Part shown: positions 19,481-29,758 of the stretch, in pieces
How positions within the stretch are numbered: position 1 is the first letter of the stretch
How the letters are laid out: each line of letters starts with the position of its first letter
NCBI GenBank assembly: GCA_900539265.1
Contig: UQBM01000009.1
Location: forward strand, 4,397 to 68,396
From: an uncultured Mollicutes bacterium
Lineage (GTDB): Bacteria > Bacillota_I > Bacilli_A > ML615J-28 > CAG-313
Length of the DNA stretch: 64,000 bases
Direction: 5' to 3'
Program-made: the position numbers and the translations under genes
Notes under the pieces: model-generated
The model's input: the letters and a program-made list of their open reading frames with translations, nothing else
Told to the model about the DNA's origin: nothing
Databases searched by the model: none

Positions 19481-22400
19481 ATGAAGAAAAGATTATTAGT
19501 ATTAATTACTGCTATTATCTTTAGTATCTTTTCGTTAAATAGTTGCTCTAAAAAAAATTGTTCAGGGGATAATCCTCCCCCTGAACCTACTGATATAATT
19601 GTTGTTCAAGCTTTAAAAGAAAGTATCGATATTAAAGATACGCAAGTTAATAATTATAAATATAATGATTTGTTTAAAATATTAGTAAATGATGTTGAAC
19701 AAGTGGTTTTAGATTCGTATATTGATTTTTCTCAAGTAACAACTACTCCTGGTAAATATGAAGTTATTTGTAAATACAAAGAAAAGTCAGCAAGTCTAAA
19801 AGTTAATGTTGTTAAAACAATTTACGATCTTACTCTTAGTAAAGAAGAAATTACCTTAAAACAATCAGCAAGTTTAACATATGATTATTTAAGTTTATTT
19901 AGTGCATCAATTGATGGAGTTAAACAAGAGATTAAAGAAGAACAAATAACAACGAATCTTAAAAATGAAGAAGGCACTTATCAATATACTGTTAATTTTA
20001 ATGGAATTATTAAGATGCTTACAATTCATATTATTCCTGACCATAATTTAGAAGTTATTTTATCCTATCCAATATATTATCTTGAAATTAGTCAAGTTAC
20101 TACTTTTGATTATACACAATTATTTAGTTTGTATATTGATAATCAAGCTATTGAAATTGATATGAGTATGATTGATACATCATCAATAACTAATCCTGTT
20201 GTGAATACCCAATATCAAATAATTTTTCAATATCAAATGGATGAAATTATGGTAAGTGAAGCAGCAGTAGTAAAGGTTGTTGAAGATGAACAAATAATTA
20301 TTACGGCAAAAAATATTGTAACTTATCCCAATGATGAATTCATTGATTTAAAATCTTTATTTGAAATTAAAAAAGGTGATGAGATAATTCCTGTAACTTC
20401 TGATATGATTGAAGGAGCGATTGATTATTCTAAGGCTGGTAACAGTGAAATTAAATTAACTTACCAAGGTCAAGAAGTTATTGCAATAGTTGAAGTAAGA
20501 CTTGGTGTTGTTATTGATTATCATACATCAGATACTATTATTATAAAAAAAGGCACTAGTCAACAAAATTATGCTTTTGAAAATGATTTTGATGTGACTA
20601 TTAATGGTATTAAGTTTGACAATCTTCAAAATTCTTATTTTGATTTATCAGAAGTAGATTTTGATAATGTGGGAACTTATCAAGTAACATTAACTATTCC
20701 TTATAATGATAAAGCTTTATCATTATCAGGTGTAAAATGGACTTATTATGAAAAAACAATTGAATATGTTGTTGTTGAAAATGAATATAAAATTACAATT
20801 AAAAATGATGATTTAATAATTAATAAAGATGATTTGAAATATAATATATACTCTAATTTAGAAGTAATTATCAATAATAGAAATCAAACTTTAGTTGAAA
20901 ATAAAGATTATGTAGATATTATATCTTGTTATGTTGAAATGCTTTCAGATCCAATAAATTATAATGATTTAGGTCGTCAACTTGTTAAAATAGCCGTTTA
21001 TGTAAATGGTCCAAATACCGAACCTGTAATTGTTTCTTATTATATAACTATTAAATCAGAATTAGAAGTTCTTGCAAGTGATAAAGCAATTTTTACTGGT
21101 ACAACTCTTTATACAAAAGATTTGTTCAAAATTGTAAATGGACAAGAAGAAATTGAAGTTACCAATGAAATGATTAGTGGTAAAGTTGATTGCTTTACTC
21201 CAGGTATTTATTATGTAACGATTAGTTATCAAGGAATTGAAAAGACATCAAAAGTTGTTGTTTTTGATAATAAAATGATGGGTACATATAAAACTAATTT
21301 AACAACTATTCCTCAATCCGAAAGTACAGAAGAAGATGATTATGGAATTCAAATAGAAAAACCAACAATTCTTGGTGATTTCATCGTTAGTGATGATGGA
21401 ACAATGACATTATCTGGTACAAAATTGGAATTAATTGGTGGTAACAATGAAACAACTATGCAAGTAATATATGGTAGAAATATGTATAATTTATATTATA
21501 TTGAACCTGGTATTGTTGTTTTTATTCCATTGAATGAAATGAGAATGTCTTATACTGATAATAGTAGACCAATGATTTATTTTAATGATAGTGTATGGTC
21601 TTTAGAGGATAGAGTAGTTGTTAATTCAACATCTTCGCATGTATTACAGCTTACTTATACAGGTTATAGCATAGATTTGTTTAAAATTAAATCAAAATTA
21701 GATAATACTACTTATTGGTATGGTCTAAGAATTGCTTTAGTTGAAAAAAATTCTGTTGATACGATTTATGAAGTATCCTATGGTGAAGTACAGTTTGTTG
21801 AAACATTTGATCAATTTCCAGGTTCTTATTATCATTTTGAGTTAAATGAAGATAGATATTATATGCAATTACAAACGCCTACTTTAGGAAAAATTCAAAA
21901 AGAAAATAATGGAAATAAATATGCTAATACTACTTTTGTAGGTATCTACAATGGTAAAGAAGCAACGTTAGTTTCAGATTCCAATGAAGGTTTTTCATTA
22001 ATTCAAGATTCAGTGAAGATATTTAGTGTTACATCATATGAGATAAGTAAAATGAAAAATGGAGGAGTAAATTATTTTGATGATACTTTATTAATTTACA
22101 CCTTTGAAGAAGATATTTCTTCTTATAAATTTATTTTAAATTTAGATGATAAAACTTTTACATATATTGAAAAAGATTCATATTATGGTCTATATGAAAC
22201 AAATGATATGTATTTGTTCTTTGATGGTTATGGTAGTGGACATTTTAATCCAAATAATAAAAGTTATCAAGAAGAATTATTCAATTATATAGTTATTGGT
22301 GATAGTATTGAATTACAATTTAAAGATTCTAAACAAGAATTATTTAATGGATATCATGCTAAATTTTATGTTGATGCTTTTGGTAATGTTCTAACAACCA

Positions 22401-23791
22401 ATTATTTAGCCGATGCAACCAAAATAGGTACAAGATTTATTAATAATCATATTACTAAAGGTGCTATCGTTAATATTCATTCATATCAGATTGGTCAAGA
22501 TTCTGATAGTGTGGCCAAATCACTTCTTTATGATAATATTGAAATTATCACTAAAGATGGTATTCTTTCAAAAGAAGAAATGAAAAATTGTATTGACGTT
22601 TCAAAAGTAAGATTTAATACACCTGGATTTTATCAATTTAGTATTAAAATTAATATTGATGGCAAAGATGTAATTGCTTATTATGCTATTCAAGTATTAA
22701 AAGACATTTATAGTAATAATTCAGTTGCAACTACTTATGGTAATGGTATTATTTTTAATCAAAATAGTTTATCAATTGATAAATATGGTCAAGTAGTTTT
22801 AAATTGTGCTGGTACAATTTACAAAGGTAATATTAAAATAAATGATGATGATAGCTTTATAATTAATGCAAAAGATGAAAATAATAAAAAAATTACCGCA
22901 AGTGGTAATAAAATAACGGATGGTTTCATTGTTTTAAAATGTAGTGGAGCAATTAATTTCCAAGACTATTATACAACAGGAACCTATAAAATAACTGGTT
23001 GTGAAAATAATTATCTAAGGTTAATTACTGTTAATAATGAAAAAATATATATATATTCAAGTGTCTTAAATGGTTTAGGAGAAATTGTAACCGTAACTAG
23101 TTTAAATGATATGGAGCCATCACAAATTGGTTCAATAAATAAAATAGTAACTTCACAAAAAGAAATAGTAGTAAAAATTAATTCATGGGAAAGTACAACA
23201 ACAGGTCTAATAATTTCTGATTCTTATCGGGGTACTTATACTAATGAGGATTCAACTATTATTGTTAGTGGTTTTAATAATGTAATTATTGATGGTGTAA
23301 GTGGTGAATATATTTTAAATGATAATGTTATTACTGTAATTATTCAAGATAAAGTAACATTGTATAGATTAAATAATCAGGATTATACATTTGAAAAATT
23401 AAACATAATATTTGACAATAGTATTGTGGAAGGGAAAACTTTTAGTGCTAGTCATAAGTTTGCTTGTGATATATATAGTTATGTTGCAAATACAACATTT
23501 ACATTTAAAGCAAATGGTGAAGTATTAATTATATCTACTTCAAGCGAACATGATAGTGGTAACTATGCATGTGAAAATGATGTTTATCATCCTAGTTTTG
23601 CTAGTAGTGAAGGGATTATTGGTACATATGTTGTGAATAATAATAGATTAACAGTTAAGGTCAATGGTGAAACATTTGTTTTCTTAATAACAAATGTTTT
23701 AGATGCTAGTGAAATAATCAGTTTAGAAACAACCATAAACAGTGATGAACATGGCTATTTTGCTAATCATACAACCTTTAAAAGACAATAA
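19481..23791 (+). CDS. Giant lipoprotein with repeated Ig-like beta domains
   Basis: 1436 residues. Lipobox LNSC followed by a short Pro-rich linker. Residues 40-650 contain roughly seven repeats of about 85 residues that alternate a stretch like DLFKIxxGxxEIxVT with TPGxYxVTxxYxG, in the manner of bacterial Ig-like surface domains. From about 620 on, lipocalin-like beta modules occur; a segment at about 1250-1310 (RGTYTNEDSTIIVSG) matches a module found four times in the next protein. The C-terminal 110 residues also resemble that protein's end. No catalytic motif is visible. It is likely a cell-surface binding protein and partner or paralog of the 23844 lipoprotein. Confidence 0.8.
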   Translation: MKKRLLVLITAIIFSIFSLNSCSKKNCSGDNPPPEPTDIIVVQALKESIDIKDTQVNNYKYNDLFKILVNDVEQVVLDSYIDFSQVTTTPGKYEVICKYKEKSASLKVNVVKTIYDLTLSKEEITLKQSASLTYDYLSLFSASIDGVKQEIKEEQITTNLKNEEGTYQYTVNFNGIIKMLTIHIIPDHNLEVILSYPIYYLEISQVTTFDYTQLFSLYIDNQAIEIDMSMIDTSSITNPVVNTQYQIIFQYQMDEIMVSEAAVVKVVEDEQIIITAKNIVTYPNDEFIDLKSLFEIKKGDEIIPVTSDMIEGAIDYSKAGNSEIKLTYQGQEVIAIVEVRLGVVIDYHTSDTIIIKKGTSQQNYAFENDFDVTINGIKFDNLQNSYFDLSEVDFDNVGTYQVTLTIPYNDKALSLSGVKWTYYEKTIEYVVVENEYKITIKNDDLIINKDDLKYNIYSNLEVIINNRNQTLVENKDYVDIISCYVEMLSDPINYNDLGRQLVKIAVYVNGPNTEPVIVSYYITIKSELEVLASDKAIFTGTTLYTKDLFKIVNGQEEIEVTNEMISGKVDCFTPGIYYVTISYQGIEKTSKVVVFDNKMMGTYKTNLTTIPQSESTEEDDYGIQIEKPTILGDFIVSDDGTMTLSGTKLELIGGNNETTMQVIYGRNMYNLYYIEPGIVVFIPLNEMRMSYTDNSRPMIYFNDSVWSLEDRVVVNSTSSHVLQLTYTGYSIDLFKIKSKLDNTTYWYGLRIALVEKNSVDTIYEVSYGEVQFVETFDQFPGSYYHFELNEDRYYMQLQTPTLGKIQKENNGNKYANTTFVGIYNGKEATLVSDSNEGFSLIQDSVKIFSVTSYEISKMKNGGVNYFDDTLLIYTFEEDISSYKFILNLDDKTFTYIEKDSYYGLYETNDMYLFFDGYGSGHFNPNNKSYQEELFNYIVIGDSIELQFKDSKQELFNGYHAKFYVDAFGNVLTTNYLADATKIGTRFINNHITKGAIVNIHSYQIGQDSDSVAKSLLYDNIEIITKDGILSKEEMKNCIDVSKVRFNTPGFYQFSIKINIDGKDVIAYYAIQVLKDIYSNNSVATTYGNGIIFNQNSLSIDKYGQVVLNCAGTIYKGNIKINDDDSFIINAKDENNKKITASGNKITDGFIVLKCSGAINFQDYYTTGTYKITGCENNYLRLITVNNEKIYIYSSVLNGLGEIVTVTSLNDMEPSQIGSINKIVTSQKEIVVKINSWESTTTGLIISDSYRGTYTNEDSTIIVSGFNNVIIDGVSGEYILNDNVITVIIQDKVTLYRLNNQDYTFEKLNIIFDNSIVEGKTFSASHKFACDIYSYVANTTFTFKANGEVLIISTSSEHDSGNYACENDVYHPSFASSEGIIGTYVVNNNRLTVKVNGETFVFLITNVLDASEIISLETTINSDEHGYFANHTTFKRQ

Positions 23792-23843
23792 TTAGGGAAT
23801 TTTGTAGTTAAAAACTATAAAAATTAGAGAGGAGAAATCAAAA

Positions 23844-26800
23844 ATGAAACGTGGTAAAATTTATTTAGTCTTAGTACTTTCTTTACTACTTATGATTATT
23901 ACCTCATGCGTTAAAGATGATCATACTCATAAGTATGATAAATGGATTATTGATGTTAATCCAACTGAAACTGTAGTTGGACAAGCACATAGAACATGTG
24001 ATTGTGGAGAAATTGACAAAACACAAGTTCCAGTTTTAACTGATACGTCTGTTTGGGAAAAATCGATAAAAGAAGCTACGTGTAGTAGTGAAGGAAGTAT
24101 CAATTATACATCTGTTTATGGTACAGTTGTGATAGTTGTTGAAAAATTAGAACATAATTATGGTGAGTGGCAAATTGTAGTAGAGCCTACTGAAACAACT
24201 AAAGGTAAAGCTCAAAAAGAATGTGTATGCCAAGCAGTTGTTGAACAAGAATTACCAGTTTTAACAGATACATCTGTTTGGACTAAAACAGAAGAAGCTG
24301 CAACTTGTACAAAAGAGGGTAAGATTACTTATTCATCAATTTATGGTGATATTGTAAAAACAATTAGTAAATTAGAACATAATTATAAAAATTATCAAGT
24401 AGTAACTGCTCCAACACTTATAGAAGAAGGTCTTGCAAGAGGTGTTTGTGACTGTTCGGCTACTGATGAAGTAGTTTTGCCAAAATTAACAGATGATACA
24501 TTCTGGACAATTATTGATGAAACAGCTCCAACATGTCAAACAGTTGGTAGTAGAACTTATCGTAGTCAATATGTTGATGTTACAATTGAGCTTGAAAAAT
24601 TAGAACATAATTATAAATGGACTATTATAACTGCTCCAACGCTTACAGAAAAAGGTTCTGCTGAAGGAGTATGTGATTGTGAAGATACAACAGAAGTTGA
24701 TTTGGAAGTATTGACTGATAGTGATGTTTGGGAAATTACAGAAGAAACAGCTCCAACATATAATGAAAAAGGTAGTGTTGTTTATCATAGTATTTATGGT
24801 GATGTAACTTTAGAAACTGCTAAAAAGGTAGCACCATATGATAATAAAACTTATTCATCTTTTTCATATGACGTTGATGATGATGAAGGCGGTTATAAAA
24901 ATGGTGTAATTAGTGTTGAAACTGCTTGGAATCAAATTACAATAACACTTGATGAATTTGGTAAAGGTATTGGTACTGCATATCCGTTTAGAGGGTATGT
25001 TGAAATCAAAATGTTAGATGAAGAAACTGGCAAAATTGAAATCAAATTAACAAAGATTGTTGAGGAATCAGGTGAAGATGGTAAACCAGTTTTAGATTCA
25101 AATGAAGTATCAATTTACTATGGTTATGTAGATTTTGAAAGTGGTATTATTGTAAGTGCATATAATACAACTTTTGATCAAATACATGTATGGACTCCAT
25201 TTGAAGTAGGTGTGACAGATGCTTCAAGTAAAGCATCCTCTTGGGATAATTCTATTGCTATCACTTACACATATGATGCTACTGCATATAATATTTTTGT
25301 TTATAAAGATCGAGTATACTATGGTGTATCTTTTGTTGATTTAATGGGAAGTGATGTAAATGCAGAAGCATGTTATAACAATGACTATGTTTATGTAAAA
25401 GATCAAGATGGTAATGTATTATTTGGTTTTGTTTATAATGGTACAAAATTAGTATTAACTGATGGTTTGGAAGGAACGTATACTTCAACTGATGATGAGT
25501 TAATTATTTCAGGATATGGAACACTTACTTATAATGGTATGAGTGGAACTTATGAATTATTAGAAAGTGAAACGAATAAAATTGGTGTTTATGTTGATAA
25601 TAAGTATTATGAAGTTACTTTAACAGAAGATACTTTTGTTGCTGATTTGCCATTTGTAAATATTACATTTGATACTGGTGATAAGGCTGTAGTAGAGGAT
25701 TTATTAGTTAATAAAAATATTGTTTGTATATTACCTACGCCAACTAATGAATTATTCACATTTAAAGGTTGGTTTTATGATGAAGACTATACAAAACCAG
25801 TAGAAGCAGAGTTTATTCCAACTAGTGATGTTGTTTTATATGCTTTATGGAAAGAAAAAGTAGTTGTTAATCTAGTTGGTGTTTTAGATGGCGATCCTGA
25901 TGTTTTATATTTAGGAGTCGGTGATATTATTGGTGAACAACTTCCAAAATATGGAATTCAAGAGGATATTTTAAAGGTATTTAGAGGTTGGTATCTAGAT
26001 GCTGAATATTCTAATTCACTACCTGAAGAAGCTGCGATTACTGAAGAGGATAACAATGTAACAATTTATGCTAAATGGGAAGATTTACCTGTTTATTATG
26101 GCGAATATCTTGGAACTAAAGTATGGAGTTCAACTTATGGTAATTCAGCTTCGGTAACAATAAAAATTGATGAAAATGGTAAAATTACTGGTAAATTTAC
26201 AGGTACTGTAGAAAATTATGATCAAGCAACACAAAAGATTACTTGGAAAAATTCATCAGGTGTTGTAAAATATCTATGGTTTGATGAAACAACTGGCGTT
26301 ATTGCTACACATTATAGTTCACAACAAGAAATTGGTACTGATTTTTATATTCTTAGTAAATATCAAACAACTAATAAAGTTGCACAACATTATGGTATCA
26401 AAGCACCAAAAGAACCAGGTTCATCAACAATTGGTTACTATGCCCACTTTATCAATATTATGACCAAAGATGGTGCCAAAGAAATCTTTATATATAATAA
26501 TTATATTTATTCAGATTTTGTGGCGACTGATACAGCAGGAAATTCATTAACAGCTGAGAATGTTAGAAATTCAAAAACAGTTGTTGTTAAGAATCTTGAA
26601 GGAAATATTATTATTGCTTTAACATCATTAGGTGCTTCATTTAATGAAAATAATGATACTACCACTTTAGATGAATACTATGGTACATATACAAATGAAG
26701 ATCAAACAATTGTTTTAGATGGTACAGGTATAATTGTATTTGGCGAAAAAACTGGTACCTATACAAAAGCAAGTGAAGGTGCTGATTATGGATTTGATGT

Positions 26801-29576
26801 ATATTTAAGTGAAAAAACTGAATATTATCAATTAACTTTGGATGGAACAAGTTTTACAATGGTAAAACCAATGGCAACAATTAGTTTTAATGTTGGTGAA
26901 GATCATACACCAATTAATTCAATTGAAGTAAATATAAATGTAGTAGCAACTTTACCATCAGGTGAAGATGATGGATATGTATTTAATGGATGGTTCTTAG
27001 ATGCTGAATTTAATAACGCAGTGGGTGATTCATTTATACCAACAGAAAATATTACTTTATATGCTAAATATTCATTACCAGCAGTATTGACAATAGTTTA
27101 TAATAATGATAGTGAAAATACAGTTATTATATATTCACAAAATGATATTGTAATTGTTGAAAGACCAGTTTATGATAAACATGCTTTTGTTGGTTGGTAT
27201 ACAACTTCAAATTTTGAAGAAGGAACAGAATGGGTTAGTGGAACAGAAATTTTAGAAGATATAACTATTTATGCTAAATGGGAAGATGCTCCTATTTATA
27301 ATAATAATTATTTATTAACTGAAATTGGTGGTAATTCAGCAAATGGTGGTAAGTCCAGCACATATACTAGAACTGGTGCGATTGCGGCAATTGATCCATA
27401 TGGAGTATCACCAAAAGGATCATCTTGGCCTTTCAATAACGAAATGACAATTAAGAATTATAATTCTGAAACAGGCACATTAGAATTCTATATTGGTACA
27501 ACAGTATATAGAGGATTTATTGATCCAGAATCTAAAATTATTATTCTTAATGATACAAGTGGTTTAGAAACTGATATTGAAGAAGTATGGTTCTTAAATC
27601 CATTTGAAAATGTAAGTATTGCAAGTAAGATTAAATCATCTTATTGGAATGGTGGAAAGACTAGAGCTATTGAGTATACATATGACGAAACTACTTATAG
27701 TATCTTTATCCATAATAATAATGTTTACTTTGGTGTAGAATTTAAAGATTCTTTAGATAATGTAGTTACAGCAGACCAATGCTTTGGTAGTACAACTCTT
27801 TATGTATATGATTCAACTGGTTCATTGATTATTAAAGCAGGTTATGATGATACTACAATGGTTGAACTTGATGGTTATGAAGGCACTTACACAAATGGTG
27901 ATACATCAATTGTAATTGATGGTGTGCAAACTATTACACAAGGTGAGTTAAAAGGTCAATATATAGTTGCTGAGGCTGATTCGGGATATACATTAGACGT
28001 ATATTTAGATGGAAAATACTATGAAATAACATTAGATACAGAAACAAAAACTTATACAATTAATCAACCAATGGTAACTATTACATTTGATGCCTCAGAT
28101 AAAGCAGTTGTTGATGAGTTAACAACTAATAAAAATATTATTGTGACTTTACCTACTCCTACTAATGAGAATTATATATTTAGAGGATGGTATTTAGATA
28201 CTAATTATGAAACAGAAGTTGATTTAGAATATCTTCCAACTGAATCGCTTACTTTATATGCAAAATGGGATCTCTTGGTAACTTTAACAATTGTTTATGG
28301 TAATACTTTAGAAGATTTATTAATTCCATATGGTGTAGGTGATTTAGTTGTTCCAGTAGAGCCTGCATTTACCAATGGTAAAGTATTTGAAGGATGGTAC
28401 TTAGATCAAGATTTCCAAAATCCATATACTCCAGGTGTGATCAATGAAGATACTACAATTTATTGCAAATGGATTGATTCTATAGCATTATTTGGTAATT
28501 ATGTTGGATTTGAAATCTATGGTGGTAGTAGTAATGATTCTACTTCTAGTGGTGGATATCAAAGAACATTAACAGTTGACGCATTAGGAAATGTATCAGG
28601 CGAAAGAACAGGGGTAATTGAAGATTATGATCCTGAAACTGGTTTCTTTAAATTAGTATCAGGAACAACATATCGTTATGGATATTATGATGCAACAAAT
28701 GGAGTTCTTATTTATAATTATTCATCAGGAAAAGAAGAATTAGGTAATGACTATTTTATCTTCTTTAAAGGATATGATACAGCAACTTCAGGTTCTAACT
28801 ATTCAAGTTATTGGTTAAGTGGTTATGCTCGTTTAACTAAAGCTGTTATTAATACCAATCAAGAAATTTTAGTATTTGTTTATAATAATAATGTTCATAT
28901 TAATGTAACTTATACTTCTCCATCTAATCCAGAACCATTTGGTCCACAAGAAGCATATAAACAACAGGATATCAACATTTATGATGAGAATAATAATTTA
29001 ATTTATGAATTTATTAAACAATCATCAAAATTAGTACTTAAGGTTTTAGATGGATATCAAGGAACATATACAATTGGAAGTGATACTTTAGTTCTTGATG
29101 GATATGGTAAGGGTACATTAAATGGTGAAAGTATTACATATAGTTTTAAAGATTTATTATTTATAGTAGTAGGTGATAATCAAACGAACTATTATGAATA
29201 TAACGAGGAAACAAAAGAATTTAGTGTTAAAACATTAGATGCCTTAGCAAATAAAACAGCATCTAAGGTAATTACTTGTCCAAATGATGATTGGGGTATG
29301 GATCAACATACGATTAAATATTCATTTGATGGTGTAGGAAATGTAACTATTAGTTTTTCATGTGATGGTTGGGGTTCTTATTGTTTTGGTAAAATGACTG
29401 GAGCCGCTACCTATACAATTGAAGGTGATGTTTTAACCATTACTCATAGTAAAGGCACAATCACTTTTACTCTTGATAATGCAACAAATCCAACAAAATT
29501 GACTTGCGCATCAACAACTCTTACATCAGATGATGATGATTATTTTGCGGTAGGAACTATAATTAATTTACAATAG
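23844..29576 (+). CDS. Giant repeat lipoprotein with Cys/His repeats and InlB repeats
   Basis: 1910 residues, start preceded by AGGAG. Lipobox ITSC. Four units of about 75 residues follow (residues 29-330), each starting H-x-Y and carrying a PT(E/L)xxxGxAxxxCxC motif. Then comes a large super-repeat, about three to four times: a lipocalin-like beta domain with a GTYTxxDxxIxxxG module (near 25471, 26692, 27886 and 29062) and, between them, three pairs of InlB-type repeats (GWFYDEDYTKPVE, GWYLDAEYSN, YAKWED). The last 115 residues form a separate domain rich in Trp, Asp and Thr with two Cys. No enzymatic motif seen. It closes the Opp-protease-lipoprotein block and is followed by a strong terminator. 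Confidence 0.82.
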   Translation: MKRGKIYLVLVLSLLLMIITSCVKDDHTHKYDKWIIDVNPTETVVGQAHRTCDCGEIDKTQVPVLTDTSVWEKSIKEATCSSEGSINYTSVYGTVVIVVEKLEHNYGEWQIVVEPTETTKGKAQKECVCQAVVEQELPVLTDTSVWTKTEEAATCTKEGKITYSSIYGDIVKTISKLEHNYKNYQVVTAPTLIEEGLARGVCDCSATDEVVLPKLTDDTFWTIIDETAPTCQTVGSRTYRSQYVDVTIELEKLEHNYKWTIITAPTLTEKGSAEGVCDCEDTTEVDLEVLTDSDVWEITEETAPTYNEKGSVVYHSIYGDVTLETAKKVAPYDNKTYSSFSYDVDDDEGGYKNGVISVETAWNQITITLDEFGKGIGTAYPFRGYVEIKMLDEETGKIEIKLTKIVEESGEDGKPVLDSNEVSIYYGYVDFESGIIVSAYNTTFDQIHVWTPFEVGVTDASSKASSWDNSIAITYTYDATAYNIFVYKDRVYYGVSFVDLMGSDVNAEACYNNDYVYVKDQDGNVLFGFVYNGTKLVLTDGLEGTYTSTDDELIISGYGTLTYNGMSGTYELLESETNKIGVYVDNKYYEVTLTEDTFVADLPFVNITFDTGDKAVVEDLLVNKNIVCILPTPTNELFTFKGWFYDEDYTKPVEAEFIPTSDVVLYALWKEKVVVNLVGVLDGDPDVLYLGVGDIIGEQLPKYGIQEDILKVFRGWYLDAEYSNSLPEEAAITEEDNNVTIYAKWEDLPVYYGEYLGTKVWSSTYGNSASVTIKIDENGKITGKFTGTVENYDQATQKITWKNSSGVVKYLWFDETTGVIATHYSSQQEIGTDFYILSKYQTTNKVAQHYGIKAPKEPGSSTIGYYAHFINIMTKDGAKEIFIYNNYIYSDFVATDTAGNSLTAENVRNSKTVVVKNLEGNIIIALTSLGASFNENNDTTTLDEYYGTYTNEDQTIVLDGTGIIVFGEKTGTYTKASEGADYGFDVYLSEKTEYYQLTLDGTSFTMVKPMATISFNVGEDHTPINSIEVNINVVATLPSGEDDGYVFNGWFLDAEFNNAVGDSFIPTENITLYAKYSLPAVLTIVYNNDSENTVIIYSQNDIVIVERPVYDKHAFVGWYTTSNFEEGTEWVSGTEILEDITIYAKWEDAPIYNNNYLLTEIGGNSANGGKSSTYTRTGAIAAIDPYGVSPKGSSWPFNNEMTIKNYNSETGTLEFYIGTTVYRGFIDPESKIIILNDTSGLETDIEEVWFLNPFENVSIASKIKSSYWNGGKTRAIEYTYDETTYSIFIHNNNVYFGVEFKDSLDNVVTADQCFGSTTLYVYDSTGSLIIKAGYDDTTMVELDGYEGTYTNGDTSIVIDGVQTITQGELKGQYIVAEADSGYTLDVYLDGKYYEITLDTETKTYTINQPMVTITFDASDKAVVDELTTNKNIIVTLPTPTNENYIFRGWYLDTNYETEVDLEYLPTESLTLYAKWDLLVTLTIVYGNTLEDLLIPYGVGDLVVPVEPAFTNGKVFEGWYLDQDFQNPYTPGVINEDTTIYCKWIDSIALFGNYVGFEIYGGSSNDSTSSGGYQRTLTVDALGNVSGERTGVIEDYDPETGFFKLVSGTTYRYGYYDATNGVLIYNYSSGKEELGNDYFIFFKGYDTATSGSNYSSYWLSGYARLTKAVINTNQEILVFVYNNNVHINVTYTSPSNPEPFGPQEAYKQQDINIYDENNNLIYEFIKQSSKLVLKVLDGYQGTYTIGSDTLVLDGYGKGTLNGESITYSFKDLLFIVVGDNQTNYYEYNEETKEFSVKTLDALANKTASKVITCPNDDWGMDQHTIKYSFDGVGNVTISFSCDGWGSYCFGKMTGAATYTIEGDVLTITHSKGTITFTLDNATNPTKLTCASTTLTSDDDDYFAVGTIINLQ
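23928..24830 (+). repeat. Four tandem ~75-residue CxC repeats in the giant lipoprotein
   Basis: Units begin at 23928 (HKYDKW), 24153 (HNYGEW), 24378 (HNYKNY) and 24606 (HNYKWT), spacing 75, 75 and 76 codons. Each carries a conserved CDC/CVC pair, a VLTD-x-x-VW motif and, in three units, an ATC or APTC further on. The Cys and His pattern could bind metal or form disulfides; I cannot tell which from sequence. Confidence 0.8.
25660..28480 (+). repeat. Three pairs of InlB/Listeria-Bacteroides repeats
   Basis: Three blocks (about 25660-26085, 26875-27290 and 28075-28475) each hold two units of about 65-70 residues. The units have the GW(F/Y)(Y/L)D core and end in YA(K/L)W or similar. They alternate with lipocalin-like domains, which suggests a duplication of a ~400-residue super-unit. 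Confidence 0.78.
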
Positions 29577-29603
29577 TCCAAAAGTAAAATAAAAAATTAA
29601 AAT

Positions 29604-29645
29604 AAAGCACAATGAGAGTTATTTTATCTTATTGTGCTTTTTCAT
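29604..29645 (+). terminator. Rho-independent terminator closing the opp/lipoprotein block
   Basis: Perfect 10-bp stem AAAGCACAAT (29604-29613) with ATTGTGCTTT (29631-29640), extended inward with near matches, followed by T-rich sequence. It lies 28 bases after the last stop. Confidence 0.85.
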
Positions 29646-29674
29646 TTTTAAATAATATTTAAATATTTTTAGTA

Positions 29675-29724
29675 AAACAAAAAGAGTAAGGATATACTTA
29701 TATTTAAGTAAATTCTTACTCTTT
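29675..29724 (-). terminator. Terminator of the epimerase gene
   Basis: Perfect 10-bp stem of AAAGAGTAAG (29681-29690) with CTTACTCTTT (29715-29724). On the minus strand the stem is followed by TTTTTGTTTT. It lies just beyond the 3' end of the minus-strand epimerase. Confidence 0.82.
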
Positions 29725-29758
29725 AAGCGATAATTAGAATAACTGTCACAAATGTAAA

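Noticed and set aside
23792..23843. Terminator between the two last giant lipoproteins
   Set aside because: A short AT-rich stem (TTTGTAGTT/AACTATAAA) exists but there is no T-run after it.
23928..24830. CRISPR-like periodic repeat
   Set aside because: The period of about 225 bases is an in-frame protein repeat with diverged DNA, not short identical repeats with spacers.
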